DNA of 64,000 nucleotides from CALKXV01 sp965228905. Lineage in GTDB: Bacteria; Pseudomonadota; Alphaproteobacteria; Rhodobacterales; Rhodobacteraceae. Shown piece after piece: positions 26,447 to 35,924 of the stretch. The notes beneath the pieces were generated by a model. It was given only the letters and a program-made list of their open reading frames with translations. It searched no databases and had not been told where the DNA came from. Both the position numbers and the translations under genes were made by a program. Every line of letters begins with the position of its first letter. Position 1 is the stretch's first letter. The stretch is from NCBI GenBank assembly GCA_965228905.1, contig CBDDII010000003.1:310001-374000 (forward strand). Direction: 5' to 3'.

Positions 26447-26993
26447 AAAGGCTCTCGATCGTCAGATTTCCATTGGTATAGACACAGATATCGGCCGCAA
26501 TCGCCATGGCTTTCCGCGCCACCTCTTCCGCGTCCAACGCACTGTCCATCAGGGCGCGCGCCGCCGCCAGGGCATAGTTCCCGCCCGATCCGATCGCGGC
26601 GACGTCATGCTCGGGTTCCAGCACGTCCCCTGCCCCGGTCACCACGTAAAGCGCCGTGCCATCGGTGACGATCAGCATCGCTTCCAGCTTTTGCAGGTAT
26701 TTATCGGTGCGCCAGTCCTTGGCCAGTTCGACACAAGCCCGCTGCAATTGTCCGGGCGTCGCCTCCAGCTTGGCTTCCAGCCGTTCCAGCAAAGTGAAGG
26801 CATCCGCGGTGGATCCGGCAAATCCCGCGATCACGTCATGCCCGCCGGGGCGCAAGCGTCGCACCTTGGTGGCGGTTCCCTTGATCACGGTCTGCCCCAG
26901 GCTGACCTGCCCGTCTCCGGCGACAACCACCTTGCCGCCCTTTCGAACACCGATGATCGTGGTGCCGTGCCATCCGGGAAAATCGTCTGCCAT
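26445..26993 (-). CDS. hslV: ATP-dependent protease peptidase subunit HslV
   Basis: Proteasome-like threonine peptidase. With the ATG at 26993 (AGGAG seven bases upstream) the protein has a ten-residue propeptide, MADDFPGWHG, followed by the TTIIGVRKG mature N-terminus, making Thr11 the nucleophile. An ATG two codons earlier lies too close to the ribosome site. The mature part carries GDGQVSLG and GSGGNYALAAARAL. Length is 182 aa. Confidence 0.96.
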   Translation of the reverse strand: MADDFPGWHGTTIIGVRKGGKVVVAGDGQVSLGQTVIKGTATKVRRLRPGGHDVIAGFAGSTADAFTLLERLEAKLEATPGQLQRACVELAKDWRTDKYLQKLEAMLIVTDGTALYVVTGAGDVLEPEHDVAAIGSGGNYALAAARALMDSALDAEEVARKAMAIAADICVYTNGNLTIESL

Positions 26994-27020
26994 ATCCATC
27001 TCCTGACCCAAGGTGCCGTA

Positions 27021-27049
27021 TATAAGAAACCGCCCGCGCCAAAGACAAG
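27021..27049 (-). promoter_or_regulatory. Predicted heat-shock (RpoH-type) promoter of hslV
   Basis: On the minus strand CTTGTC (27049-27044) and CTTATA (27026-27021) are 17 bases apart, about 28 bases before the hslV start. The CTTG and CTTATAT elements fit alphaproteobacterial RpoH promoters, which is expected for hslVU. Confidence 0.5.
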
Positions 27050-27057
27050 CGCGAGCG

Positions 27058-27072
27058 GTTCATCATCTGTTC
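27058..27072. promoter_or_regulatory. GTTC-N7-GTTC motif (alphaproteobacterial LexA-box form)
   Basis: GTTCATCATCTGTTC matches the direct-repeat SOS box of alphaproteobacteria and lies 8 bases upstream of the hslV -35. A chance match is quite possible in a window of this size. Confidence 0.25.
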
Positions 27073-27181
27073 ATTTCAGCGTACGCTTTCACGTACAAAT
27101 TGGAAAAACGGGGTTTCAGACCACGTACATTTTGCCACGACATGGGCAAGGCGCGAACGTACCTGTGAAGAACCGTTAACC

Positions 27182-27502
27182 TCAGATCGAGCTGTCGATC
27201 CAGTCCTTCAGGGCCGCTTTCGGGGCTGCGCCGGTCTTGTTCGACACGACTTCGCCGTCCTTGAACAGGAACAGCGCGGGGATGCCACGTACGCCAAGCT
27301 GCGCAGGCGAGTTCGGGTTCTCGTCGACATTTACCTTTGCAATCTTGACGTTATCGCCATACTCGGCCGCCAATTCTTCCAAAGCCGGTCCGATCATCTT
27401 GCAAGGGCCACACCACTCGGCCCAGAAATCCACGACCACGGGCACGCCCGCATTGCGGACCTCCGTGTCGAAAGTGTCGTCAGTCACCGCAACGGTTGCC
27501 AT
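27182..27502 (-). CDS. trxA: Thioredoxin
   Basis: General protein disulfide reductase. The active site WCGPC is at residues 30-34, preceded by VVDFWAE, with the conserved cis-proline in RGIPALFLF. Length is 106 aa from the ATG at 27502, which has AAGG nine bases upstream; an ATG three codons earlier leaves no room for that site. It follows addA in the same direction, as in many alphaproteobacteria. Confidence 0.97.
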   Translation of the reverse strand: MATVAVTDDTFDTEVRNAGVPVVVDFWAEWCGPCKMIGPALEELAAEYGDNVKIAKVNVDENPNSPAQLGVRGIPALFLFKDGEVVSNKTGAAPKAALKDWIDSSI

Positions 27503-27557
27503 CTTACCCATCCTTGTCTGGTTCGGATGTGGAACCTAAGAACCGCACCCGGAAAGG

Positions 27558-30500
27558 TCAAGATATGGTAGCATTGGGAAGCGCCGCCCTCACGATAGCG
27601 TGTGGCAGAACCATAAGCTCGCAGGTTTCGGTCCATAGAATGGCAACCTCGATGGCACGATCGGGATAGATCGATTCCAGGGCTTCCAGATAGGCCCCCA
27701 TCTGGAACAAGAGCCCGTCGGGTGTGTCTTCGGGGCGCTCTGGCACAATCGAGTTCGTCTTGAAATCAATAGCTTGCACTTTGTCGGGCGTCACGATCAG
27801 CCGGTCAATGGTGCCCGACATCCTGGCGTCCAGCGTCGGAAGATGCGCGGAAACATCGACCTCGGCCAAGGCGTCAGCCCCGAAAATCCCGGGATGCAGC
27901 GTCAGGTTCCGCATCGCCTGATTGAACAGTTCCGGGACCTCGCTTTCGTCCGCCCTATCCGCGCCATGCGACAGCAGGCGACGCGCCACGGATTCGGGAT
28001 CTCGCTGACCCGGAAGGTGTTCAAGCAAAAGGTGAATCTGCCGCCCTCGCCGCTTGGCTTCGTCTTCAGCAAGCGCGCCGCCGCCCAACACCTTGCTGCC
28101 CCCAAGATCGGAAGGCGAAACCGGCATCGGAGTTTGAATGGGCAAAGGCGCAGCATTCTTCAGGAAATCCGGCCCCACGTTATGCCCTGTGTCGCCTGAC
28201 AAATCACGCGGTTCCAATGCTTCGGGCCAGTCCCCATGCTCCAACCGCAAGCCCTGCGGGTCCAACGGGCTTGGCCCCGCCCCTGCCCGCTCCATCCCGT
28301 CCTGGATCGTCTGGTGCCAGTTCATCTCGGTCTTCGAGCCGCGTTTGAGCCCTGCTCCGCCAACGATCAGCCAGCTTTCGGCGCGTGTCATCGCAACGTA
28401 AAGCAGGCGGTTCCTCTCTTCGCTTTCGATCCGCTTTCTTTCGTCTTTCGCGTCCTGAACAATCGCGGGGCTTTCGGATTTTGACAGGGAAAGCAGGGGC
28501 ATACCGTCCTCGTCCCGCAGAATGCCGGATCTGCCTTCCTTTCTTTCCGTCGTGGTGTCCGGAAGAATCACGATGGGTCGTTCCAGCCCTTTCGCGCCAT
28601 GCACCGTCATCACCTGGATCAGGTGATCCGCCGAATCCGCGTCGCGTTTGATTTCGATGTCGTCCGAACTGACGCGGGTCAGAAATGCGGTGATGCTTGG
28701 CACCTCTTCGCGCTCGAAGATCAGAGCCTGGTTCAAAAGCTCGTCAATCCCGTCCTCGGCTTCTGGCCCCAGCCTTGCCAACAGCTTTTCGCGACCCCGA
28801 TACTCTCCAAGGATAAGCTCCAGCATCTCGTAGGGCAGCAGGTAATCCACCTTGCGGCGCAGCTTGTCCAGGATCGCGAAAGTTTCGGGAAATTCCGCAC
28901 CACGACGCCTGATCTCGGCCCAAATGGTCTTTTCCGTGCGTACGTTGGCAAGATCGTAAAGCTCCCTTTCGCTCCAGCCGAAAAGGGGCGAGCGCAGGAC
29001 AGCGGCAAGCGAAAGATCGTCTTCTGGAAGCGTGAGAAAGGAAAGGAGCGCAAGCAGATCGCGCACCGCAAGCTCTGCGCCAATCCGAAGCCGATCAGAC
29101 CCGGCAATCGGCAGTTCCGCCGCTTTGCAGGCCTGGATGATCTGGTCGAAAATGGCGCTGCGTTTTTGGACAAGGATCATGATATCCCCGGCCTCGATCC
29201 GCCGGATTTCCCCATCTTTCCCTTTAATAGTCTCTGTTTCCAGAAGTTGCCTGATGATCTTTGCAACCTCCTTTCCCAGTTGAACCGAGGCCGCATTGTC
29301 CACCGGCCGATCAACCGGGTCGTACCATGCGGGTTCATCCGCATCATCTGGCGGTGGGATAAGCGGCAAGAGATCGACACGTCCCGGTTTGTCGCCATGG
29401 AATGCCACGTGGCGAACACCCTCGCCCACGCCGTCCAGCCCTTCACAGACCTTGTCGACCAGCGACAGGATCGCGGACGAAGATCGAAACGAATGCAACA
29501 ACTCGCGCGAATGCAGCGTTCCGGCCAGTTGCTGGTTGAATTCACCTGCCTTGGTATCAAAACCTTCGGCATCGGCGCCCTGGAAGCTATAGATCGACTG
29601 TTTCTTGTCGCCGACGACAAACAGGGTCCGCTCCCGACCGTCATCGTCGATCATCGCATCCGTCAGTGACCGGATGATCGCCCATTGCGCGGGGCTTGTA
29701 TCCTGCGCCTCGTCGACCAGGATGTGGTCGATCTGGCCATCCAGCCGATAAAGCACCCAACGCAACGCGGGACCGTCCAGCATATCGCGGGTGCGCCGGA
29801 TCAGATCGTCAAAATCCAGGACACCCCGATCCTGTTTTGCCTTTTCGTAAGCCGGAAGAAAGGCTTGCGCGAATTGATGGATCGCGGCGGTCTTTTCCGC
29901 GGCGACCATGGCGATCCGGTCGCGCCGCGCGTCTTCCACGCGCTGCATCAAATCGTGAAGCTGTGGCAGGCGAATGGCGACCTCCGGCAACGCCGCGCCC
30001 GTTTTGGTTGGGAACTTCCCGATGCGGGCACAAGACGCCGAAGCGCCGGATTTGAACAAAAAAACGTCTTCGAGGATTTCGAGCGCCGCAAGCGTCGGCT
30101 TGTCCGGCAAGTCTGCCAGCTTCCCAGAATCTTTTACGTCGTTGGAAGATCCACCTTGCGCAAGGGCAATCGCGATCTCGCGTACCATCTCAAGGTCGCC
30201 CGGCAAGAAAACGGATTCAAGTATCGCCTCCATCGTCAGGTTCTCGGGCACGCCAAACTTGCGATAGATGTCACCATGGCTGCGCGTGATCACAAAATCA
30301 TCCGCCCTGGACGAAACCATGCGACCAAGACCCACAAGGTTTTCATCCGAGTAAAAGACCGACACCTCGGAAAGCACTGCGGGCCGCTTGACGGCAAGAT
30401 TGTCCAGAACACCTTCGATCAGCGCATTGCGTGACGCATCGTCCATTTCCCTGAACTGAGGCGAAACCCCGCCTTCAAGCGGGAATTGGCGCAGGATCGA

Positions 30501-30872
30501 GGCGCAAAGGGCATGGATCGTCTGAATGCGAAGCCCGCCGGGCACCTCGATGGCGCGTGCAAACAGGGTACGGGCGCGGCTGAGATCCTCGGGCGGGGTC
30601 TCGCCCATCTCCTCTAGCGCCTCGCGCAACTCGGCGTCGCTTCGCATCGCCCAATCGCCCAGCGTCTGGAACAGGCGGTTCTGCATCTCGCTGGCCGCGG
30701 CCTTGGTGTAGGTCAGGCAAAGGATGTTTCGAGGATCGCAGCCCTGCAACAAAAGGCGCGCCACGCGGTTCGTCAGAACGCGGGTCTTTCCCGACCCCGC
30801 ATTCGCCGACAGCCATGTCGAATTACGGGGGTTGGCCGCAACGACCTGGGCGAAGGTGGCGTCATCCATCAT
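27558..30872 (-). CDS. addA: Double-strand break repair helicase-nuclease AddA
   Basis: UvrD-like 3'-5' helicase subunit of AddAB, the RecBCD replacement. Walker A SANAGSGKT is at residues 22-30. ILVDEAQDTSPAQW is the Walker B region, followed by GDKKQSIYSFQGA. Late helicase motifs include VMTVHGAKGLE. The C-terminal nuclease has GRQIHLLLEHL and AIDFKTN. Length is 1104 aa. The start overlaps the addB stop (ATGATGA context), so translation is coupled. Confidence 0.95.
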   Translation of the reverse strand: MMDDATFAQVVAANPRNSTWLSANAGSGKTRVLTNRVARLLLQGCDPRNILCLTYTKAAASEMQNRLFQTLGDWAMRSDAELREALEEMGETPPEDLSRARTLFARAIEVPGGLRIQTIHALCASILRQFPLEGGVSPQFREMDDASRNALIEGVLDNLAVKRPAVLSEVSVFYSDENLVGLGRMVSSRADDFVITRSHGDIYRKFGVPENLTMEAILESVFLPGDLEMVREIAIALAQGGSSNDVKDSGKLADLPDKPTLAALEILEDVFLFKSGASASCARIGKFPTKTGAALPEVAIRLPQLHDLMQRVEDARRDRIAMVAAEKTAAIHQFAQAFLPAYEKAKQDRGVLDFDDLIRRTRDMLDGPALRWVLYRLDGQIDHILVDEAQDTSPAQWAIIRSLTDAMIDDDGRERTLFVVGDKKQSIYSFQGADAEGFDTKAGEFNQQLAGTLHSRELLHSFRSSSAILSLVDKVCEGLDGVGEGVRHVAFHGDKPGRVDLLPLIPPPDDADEPAWYDPVDRPVDNAASVQLGKEVAKIIRQLLETETIKGKDGEIRRIEAGDIMILVQKRSAIFDQIIQACKAAELPIAGSDRLRIGAELAVRDLLALLSFLTLPEDDLSLAAVLRSPLFGWSERELYDLANVRTEKTIWAEIRRRGAEFPETFAILDKLRRKVDYLLPYEMLELILGEYRGREKLLARLGPEAEDGIDELLNQALIFEREEVPSITAFLTRVSSDDIEIKRDADSADHLIQVMTVHGAKGLERPIVILPDTTTERKEGRSGILRDEDGMPLLSLSKSESPAIVQDAKDERKRIESEERNRLLYVAMTRAESWLIVGGAGLKRGSKTEMNWHQTIQDGMERAGAGPSPLDPQGLRLEHGDWPEALEPRDLSGDTGHNVGPDFLKNAAPLPIQTPMPVSPSDLGGSKVLGGGALAEDEAKRRGRQIHLLLEHLPGQRDPESVARRLLSHGADRADESEVPELFNQAMRNLTLHPGIFGADALAEVDVSAHLPTLDARMSGTIDRLIVTPDKVQAIDFKTNSIVPERPEDTPDGLLFQMGAYLEALESIYPDRAIEVAILWTETCELMVLPHAIVRAALPNATIS

Positions 30873-33790
30873 TCCATCGGCTCCGGCCTGGTTTCCGACG
30901 AAGCATCCCATTCACCGAACCTGGCAAGATGATCATAGTCGCCTTCGTAGCGCACCTTTTCCATCGCGCGCCGCGAGATATAGCCCGTAGTTTCTTCGTC
31001 GAAACTGGCCAGCAGTCGGGACAACTCCGCTGAAACAGTGACTGTTTCATAGCCATCGACCAAGGCAATTTCGCGATCTTTCGGCTTGCGGCCAAGATGG
31101 ATGTAAGCAACGCGATCGACCGGGGCCGGATCAAGATCATTAAAGCCCCCGCTCTCGGCCATGACGGCCTCGATCAGAAGTTGGCGATCATATTCCCTGA
31201 CCTGACGTTCAGAGGGGACCGAGCCTGTCTTGTAATCGTAAATCACAAGGTTGCCGTCCTTCAGCCGATCAATCCGGTCTGCCGTTCCACGGATGGTGAA
31301 GGTGGGTGCGATCTGAACCTTGCCTTTCACTTCGGTCGCGACCGGAACTCCAGCGATCCTTCGCGCTTGTTCGCTGGAAATCAGATGGTCGGCGATCTGG
31401 TCAAGCTGTCCCATCCAGTGATTGCGGATCGACAGCCATGGCACATCCTTTTCGAAAGCGGTTTTGGCTATGCCACGCAAGCGCTCGGTTGCGGACGTCG
31501 CGTCGGAAAATTCGGCATCGCTGCTAAAAAACTCTTTCATCACTTCGTGAAACACGATGCCTTTCAGCCGCGCATCGGGTTGCGGCAGAAGCGGCAGCAG
31601 TGCGTTGATGCCCAGAACGTGGCGGGCATAGATCGCGTAAGGATCGCGGATCAGCCGGGCAATCTCGGTGACGGAAAGCGATCTGGGCCTTTTCGACCTC
31701 GGCGGGGCGGGTGCAGGGCGCTTGGCGGGCGTGACCTCGGTCAAAGGTCGATCCAGGGTTTTGCCGAAGGCCAGATAACGATTGCCACGCGCCTTCATTG
31801 CCTCAAGTGCGGCGGGGCCGTCTTGTTCCTTCAGGCCCGACAGAAGATTGGTCAGGCGATTGAGCCATCGGGACGGCACTGCCTCGCCATCGTCACCGCG
31901 TTTCGCACGGGCAAGGATCACTTCCGAAGCCGCAATCGCCTGCTGATAGTCATGCGCGGCCAGCCCGACTTCGCCTTCCGGGAGCAACAGGCCCAGGTCG
32001 CGACGCATTGCACGGTTCAGCCAGGGATCCGCCGCACCGCCTTCGGGCCAGGTGCCTTCGTTCAACCCGCCAAGCACGACCACGTCAGCGCCCTGAACCC
32101 GGGCTTCAAGCGTACCCCAGATCATCACATCGGGCCAGGCTGTAGGGACGCGATCGCTTTCGCGGTCCAGCACGGCTTCGATCAGTTGCACATAATCGGC
32201 CAGAGTGACGGGACCGGCAAAATCCTGCTCCCGTCGGAATGCGTTGATCTGCGCCATGCAGGCCTCGCCTCCCGAACCTTTCCACAGCGCATCAGGGTCA
32301 CTTGCCAGGCGTTCGGACACATCGACATGGTGGTCAATCGCGGCTTTCAGCGTGTTGACCGGCCGAAATTGCAGGCTCTCAAGCAGGCCGCGCAGCCAGG
32401 CGATCCACGTCTGTTCGTCCTCCCCGGCCTTGCGGGCGAAATCGTCGAGCGTGCCTCTAGTGATCACAAAAACGGATCTGGCTCGCAAGAACAACTCGAA
32501 CTTTCTGGTCAGGCGAAGGTGAGCACCCCGCAGGCTTTCCGCTTTCCGCGCCAAAGGATGTTTGAGAAGCGCGATCAGAACATCCGGGCGGATCGGTTGG
32601 CCCAAGGCCCTCGCGACCTGCCTCAGCAACCGACCGGGCGGCGTCAGGGCAAGGGGAACGCCTGCACTGTCGTCCGGTTTGATGTTCCAACGTTCCAGCA
32701 TGGCGGCAACTCGACGCGCCAGCATCCTGTCAGGCGTGATCAGGGCAACCTTTTTGCCATGCTCCACCGTCTCTCGCAGAGCGATTGCGACGGCGCGCGC
32801 TTCGTCCTTCGGGTTCGGGGCTTCGATCAGTGACAAGCCCGAGACCGACTTTGTCAGGTCAGGCAGGTTCGGACCTTCGGACAGCCATTGATCGGTGACT
32901 TCCGCCGGGCGCAGCGACAATGAAATCAGCGCGTTACGGTTCACGTCCGGCGCCTTGCCCCACCGCGTCACGTCCGCTCGCGTGATGCCCAGTATTTTTA
33001 GAAGCGCGGCAAATCTGAACTGGGGATGATCTTCCATACTCCGGTCCTGGGACAGACGATCCCAAACGTCGGACGGCAGGTCATGATCAAATCCCGGAAG
33101 CAGTAAAGCGCCCTGGGGCAGCCTTGCAACGGCAGACATCAACATGCGGGTGGTGGCACGGGAACCGGTAGAGCCAGCAATGATGACCGGCGTTTCCGGT
33201 GGAGCAATCTTCCAGTGATCACAAAGGTGCTCAACACCCATCCGTCGCCGCGCCTCGTCATCCAGACCCATGTCGCGGGTGGTTTCGATATAGCGATGCG
33301 TGATCCTCAGAAACTTGAGGCTACGATCCCAATGTTCCGAAACATTGCCGGTATCAAGGTTGATCAGGCGCTCCGGGTCCATCCCTTCGCCCTGCATTTC
33401 GTCCAGAAGGCCGGCAAGGCTGTCCGCGAGGTCCAGTGTGGCGGCTCGCGCGGCCAGATCAGGCTCGGCCTCGATCAGACGGGCGGTCAATTGCGACAGT
33501 TCCAGCTTGCGACGAAGGCGCGAAATCGGCGGAGGAAGATCCATCCCGGGCAACAGGGTATCGACATCTGTCACCAGGCCGATACGCGGCAAAAGCCGTG
33601 CGCTGCCTTCGCTGAACAGGCGTTTCAACCTGCGCTGCATTCGGCGCGTATTGACGAGAATCTGCACCCTCGAAAGGGCCTCGGGCGATTGACTGGCATA
33701 GGCGTCCAGAACCTTGTCCACCAGAACACGGGGAAAATCCGCACCGGGCGGCACGCCGAAAAGCCGTGGTTTGTCGCTTGGTTCAAACAT
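30869..33790 (-). CDS. addB: Double-strand break repair protein AddB
   Basis: Partner of AddA with an inactive helicase-like core and a C-terminal RecB-type nuclease. This 973-aa alphaproteobacterial form has the nuclease signature GIVFHEVMKEFF (His motif) and NLVIYDYKTGSVP (the D...DYK motif) near residues 780-900. The N-terminal part has no clear Walker A. The gene overlaps murU upstream by 8 bases and addA downstream by 4. Confidence 0.93.
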   Translation of the reverse strand: MFEPSDKPRLFGVPPGADFPRVLVDKVLDAYASQSPEALSRVQILVNTRRMQRRLKRLFSEGSARLLPRIGLVTDVDTLLPGMDLPPPISRLRRKLELSQLTARLIEAEPDLAARAATLDLADSLAGLLDEMQGEGMDPERLINLDTGNVSEHWDRSLKFLRITHRYIETTRDMGLDDEARRRMGVEHLCDHWKIAPPETPVIIAGSTGSRATTRMLMSAVARLPQGALLLPGFDHDLPSDVWDRLSQDRSMEDHPQFRFAALLKILGITRADVTRWGKAPDVNRNALISLSLRPAEVTDQWLSEGPNLPDLTKSVSGLSLIEAPNPKDEARAVAIALRETVEHGKKVALITPDRMLARRVAAMLERWNIKPDDSAGVPLALTPPGRLLRQVARALGQPIRPDVLIALLKHPLARKAESLRGAHLRLTRKFELFLRARSVFVITRGTLDDFARKAGEDEQTWIAWLRGLLESLQFRPVNTLKAAIDHHVDVSERLASDPDALWKGSGGEACMAQINAFRREQDFAGPVTLADYVQLIEAVLDRESDRVPTAWPDVMIWGTLEARVQGADVVVLGGLNEGTWPEGGAADPWLNRAMRRDLGLLLPEGEVGLAAHDYQQAIAASEVILARAKRGDDGEAVPSRWLNRLTNLLSGLKEQDGPAALEAMKARGNRYLAFGKTLDRPLTEVTPAKRPAPAPPRSKRPRSLSVTEIARLIRDPYAIYARHVLGINALLPLLPQPDARLKGIVFHEVMKEFFSSDAEFSDATSATERLRGIAKTAFEKDVPWLSIRNHWMGQLDQIADHLISSEQARRIAGVPVATEVKGKVQIAPTFTIRGTADRIDRLKDGNLVIYDYKTGSVPSERQVREYDRQLLIEAVMAESGGFNDLDPAPVDRVAYIHLGRKPKDREIALVDGYETVTVSAELSRLLASFDEETTGYISRRAMEKVRYEGDYDHLARFGEWDASSETRPEPME

Positions 33791-34460
33791 CCATCAGAGC
33801 CTTCTTTGCAAGTGCCAGACCGTCGGGCGTGCCAATGTCGCACCAACTGCCGGTATGCACGATGCCATTCAGAGGACCGGTGTCCGCAAGTAGATCCCAA
33901 TAACGGTTCAGCGAGAATGCACGGTCTTCAATTTCGCTCAGACGGTCGGGCATAATGATCTGCGCACCACCGTACAAGAAAGGTCCGCCGCGCTGAATTT
34001 CCCCTTGTTCGAGACTGAAATCACCGGATTTGACGGGCCCCAGAACGCGATTCTGATCGCAAAGCATCAAGAGGCTTTTCATCTCGGGCTGCCACGCGGC
34101 AAGTAGCGCGGAAATCGGGTTGGTGCCAAGCCATAGCGCGTCGGGGTTCAGGGTAACAACCGGGCCGTCGTGCAAAAAGGGCAGGGCATTTCGCAGGCCT
34201 CCACCGGTTTCAAGGATCTCTGTCTTTTCATGCACGACATGCACGCCGAGGCTTTCCAAATGGGGGATCATCTGATCGGCCAGGTAGTGCACATTGGCGA
34301 CGATCCGCGAGATTCCGGCATCCCTTAGAAGGTCGATAGAATGGTCGATCATGGGTCTGTCGCCGAGGGGAAGCATTGGTTTCGGCAAGTCGCGTGTGAG
34401 GTTCCCCATTCGTGTGCCGAACCCTGCGGCAAAGATCATCGCAGACGTTGGACGGCTCAT
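33783..34460 (-). CDS. murU: MurU-like nucleotidyltransferase
   Basis: Sugar-1-phosphate nucleotidyltransferase. The N-terminal AAGFGTRMG and LPKPMLPLGDRP are the NTP-binding signature with the conserved Lys. Next to AmgK it is most likely MurU, which makes UDP-MurNAc from MurNAc-1-phosphate in the cell-wall recycling route that bypasses de novo synthesis. Length is 225 aa from the ATG at 34460, which overlaps the amgK stop by four bases. The function is inferred from family and pairing with amgK. Confidence 0.85.
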   Translation of the reverse strand: MSRPTSAMIFAAGFGTRMGNLTRDLPKPMLPLGDRPMIDHSIDLLRDAGISRIVANVHYLADQMIPHLESLGVHVVHEKTEILETGGGLRNALPFLHDGPVVTLNPDALWLGTNPISALLAAWQPEMKSLLMLCDQNRVLGPVKSGDFSLEQGEIQRGGPFLYGGAQIIMPDRLSEIEDRAFSLNRYWDLLADTGPLNGIVHTGSWCDIGTPDGLALAKKALMDV

Positions 34461-35404
34461 GCCATGCCCTCGGGCGCTGGCAGCGCCTTTGGCAGTTCGG
34501 CGCGAAGGTGTGAAAACCTTGGATGAGCAAGCGCTTCTTTTACGTAACGATAGACACGCGGAATCTTCGGCAGATGGTGTGTCTTCCCATCCACCACCGC
34601 CGCGCGATGAAATATACCCAGAATGCGCAGGTTCCGTTGCAGAGAGAATGTGGCAAAGGCTTCGACCAGGGCCGACGGATCGTCGCCCGATGCTTTCGCA
34701 TAGGCTGCGATGTAATGCTCTCGCGTTTGCATCGTTATTTCTGTCCGCGCATCCGTCAAAAGCGAAACAAGATCGTAAACGGGATGGGCCAAAATGGCGT
34801 CCTGATAGTCCAGAAGCCCAAGACGCGCCACACCGGAACGGTCGGGCAACCACATCAGGTTGTCGGCATGAAAGTCGCGCAGCGAAACGGTCGGCTTTTC
34901 AGTTGCAAGGGTTTCCAGCGCAGGCAGCAATACGGCGCGAAACCGATCCAGACGCACGGGATCGGCACCGGGACAGTAATCGTCGGCAATCCTTGTCCAA
35001 TCGCAGAGTTCTTCGGCGCTCGGGCAGGGAAGGGCAGGGGGCGTGGCGCTTCTAATGGTCAACAACAGGTCAATGCAGACATCAAGCGGCTCCCTCTGTG
35101 AACTGCCGTCCAGCAGACTGCTGACCGGCACTTGCCCGAGATCTTCGAGCAGAAGAAAGCCGTTGTCGCGATCCACTGTCAGTAGCTCCGGGGCAGACAG
35201 GCCAAGCCCGCGCAACCAACGGGTCATATCGACGAATTTCGGCAAACTTGTCGCACGACCCTTCGCGTCGTCCATCAAGACGGCCGAGGTATCACCCTTT
35301 TCCAGCCGAAAATAGGACCTTGCCGAAAGATCGCCGGCAATCGTTTCGATGGTTGCGTCCGCCCAACCCGAACGCTCCAGAAATACTCGGGCGTCAGGCC
35401 GCAT
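34457..35404 (-). CDS. amgK: AmgK-type amino-sugar kinase (phosphotransferase family)
   Basis: Aminoglycoside-phosphotransferase-fold kinase. SLRDFHADNLMW holds the catalytic Asp and Asn, and LLDYQDAI the metal-binding Asp. With the neighbouring MurU gene it fits AmgK, which phosphorylates MurNAc and GlcNAc at C1 during cell-wall recycling. The ATG at 35404 lies inside the end of tsaE (11-base overlap), giving 315 aa; the upstream extension in frame would run further into tsaE and is unlikely. Confidence 0.85.
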   Translation of the reverse strand: MRPDARVFLERSGWADATIETIAGDLSARSYFRLEKGDTSAVLMDDAKGRATSLPKFVDMTRWLRGLGLSAPELLTVDRDNGFLLLEDLGQVPVSSLLDGSSQREPLDVCIDLLLTIRSATPPALPCPSAEELCDWTRIADDYCPGADPVRLDRFRAVLLPALETLATEKPTVSLRDFHADNLMWLPDRSGVARLGLLDYQDAILAHPVYDLVSLLTDARTEITMQTREHYIAAYAKASGDDPSALVEAFATFSLQRNLRILGIFHRAAVVDGKTHHLPKIPRVYRYVKEALAHPRFSHLRAELPKALPAPEGMA

Positions 35405-35879
35405 CGAAGTCTTCCAATAAGTTGGTGTGTTGGTTCCACCGATCACCCTCGGACCGAAATTCTACTTCTCTACCTTCGCCCGCGACCGACAGGTGGATTC
35501 GCAATGCGTCGGCTGGCGGTTCGTCGATCATCTCGGGCCATTCGACAAGGGTGATGTCATGTCCGAAAGCCTCGTCCAGCCCAAGCTCAGCAAGCTCCGA
35601 AGAATCGGCCAGCCGATAAAGATCGGCGTGCCAGAGCGTGCCAATATCCAATTCGTAGGTCTGAACAAGCGTATAGGTGGGAGAGGGGATATCGACCCTG
35701 TCGCGTCCTTCGGCACGCAGCATTTCCTGGATCAGCGCGCGGACAAGGTGCGACTTGCCTGAACCTATCTCGCCGGACAGAAGCAAGCAGTCACCCTTGC
35801 GCAGAACACCGGCCAGGCGTTCGCCCAACCTTGTTGTCGCGTTCTGGTCAGAAAGTGTGGCGGAAGCCGAATAACCCAT
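35394..35879 (-). CDS. tsaE: tRNA t6A synthesis ATPase TsaE
   Basis: ATPase of the TsaBDE complex that makes threonylcarbamoyl-adenosine at tRNA position 37. The P-loop GEIGSGKS is at residues 36-43. SPTYTLVQTY and HADLYRLADSSELAELGLDEAF are family signatures, and VEWPEMI holds the conserved EW. Length is 161 aa. tsaD is about 10 kb away in this window; tsaB is not seen. Confidence 0.95.
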   Translation of the reverse strand: MGYSASATLSDQNATTRLGERLAGVLRKGDCLLLSGEIGSGKSHLVRALIQEMLRAEGRDRVDIPSPTYTLVQTYELDIGTLWHADLYRLADSSELAELGLDEAFGHDITLVEWPEMIDEPPADALRIHLSVAGEGREVEFRSEGDRWNQHTNLLEDFDAA

Positions 35880-35924
35880 GTCCGCAGCAATGTGCCGGGC
35901 AGGGTGACGACCTGCAAGGCTTGA

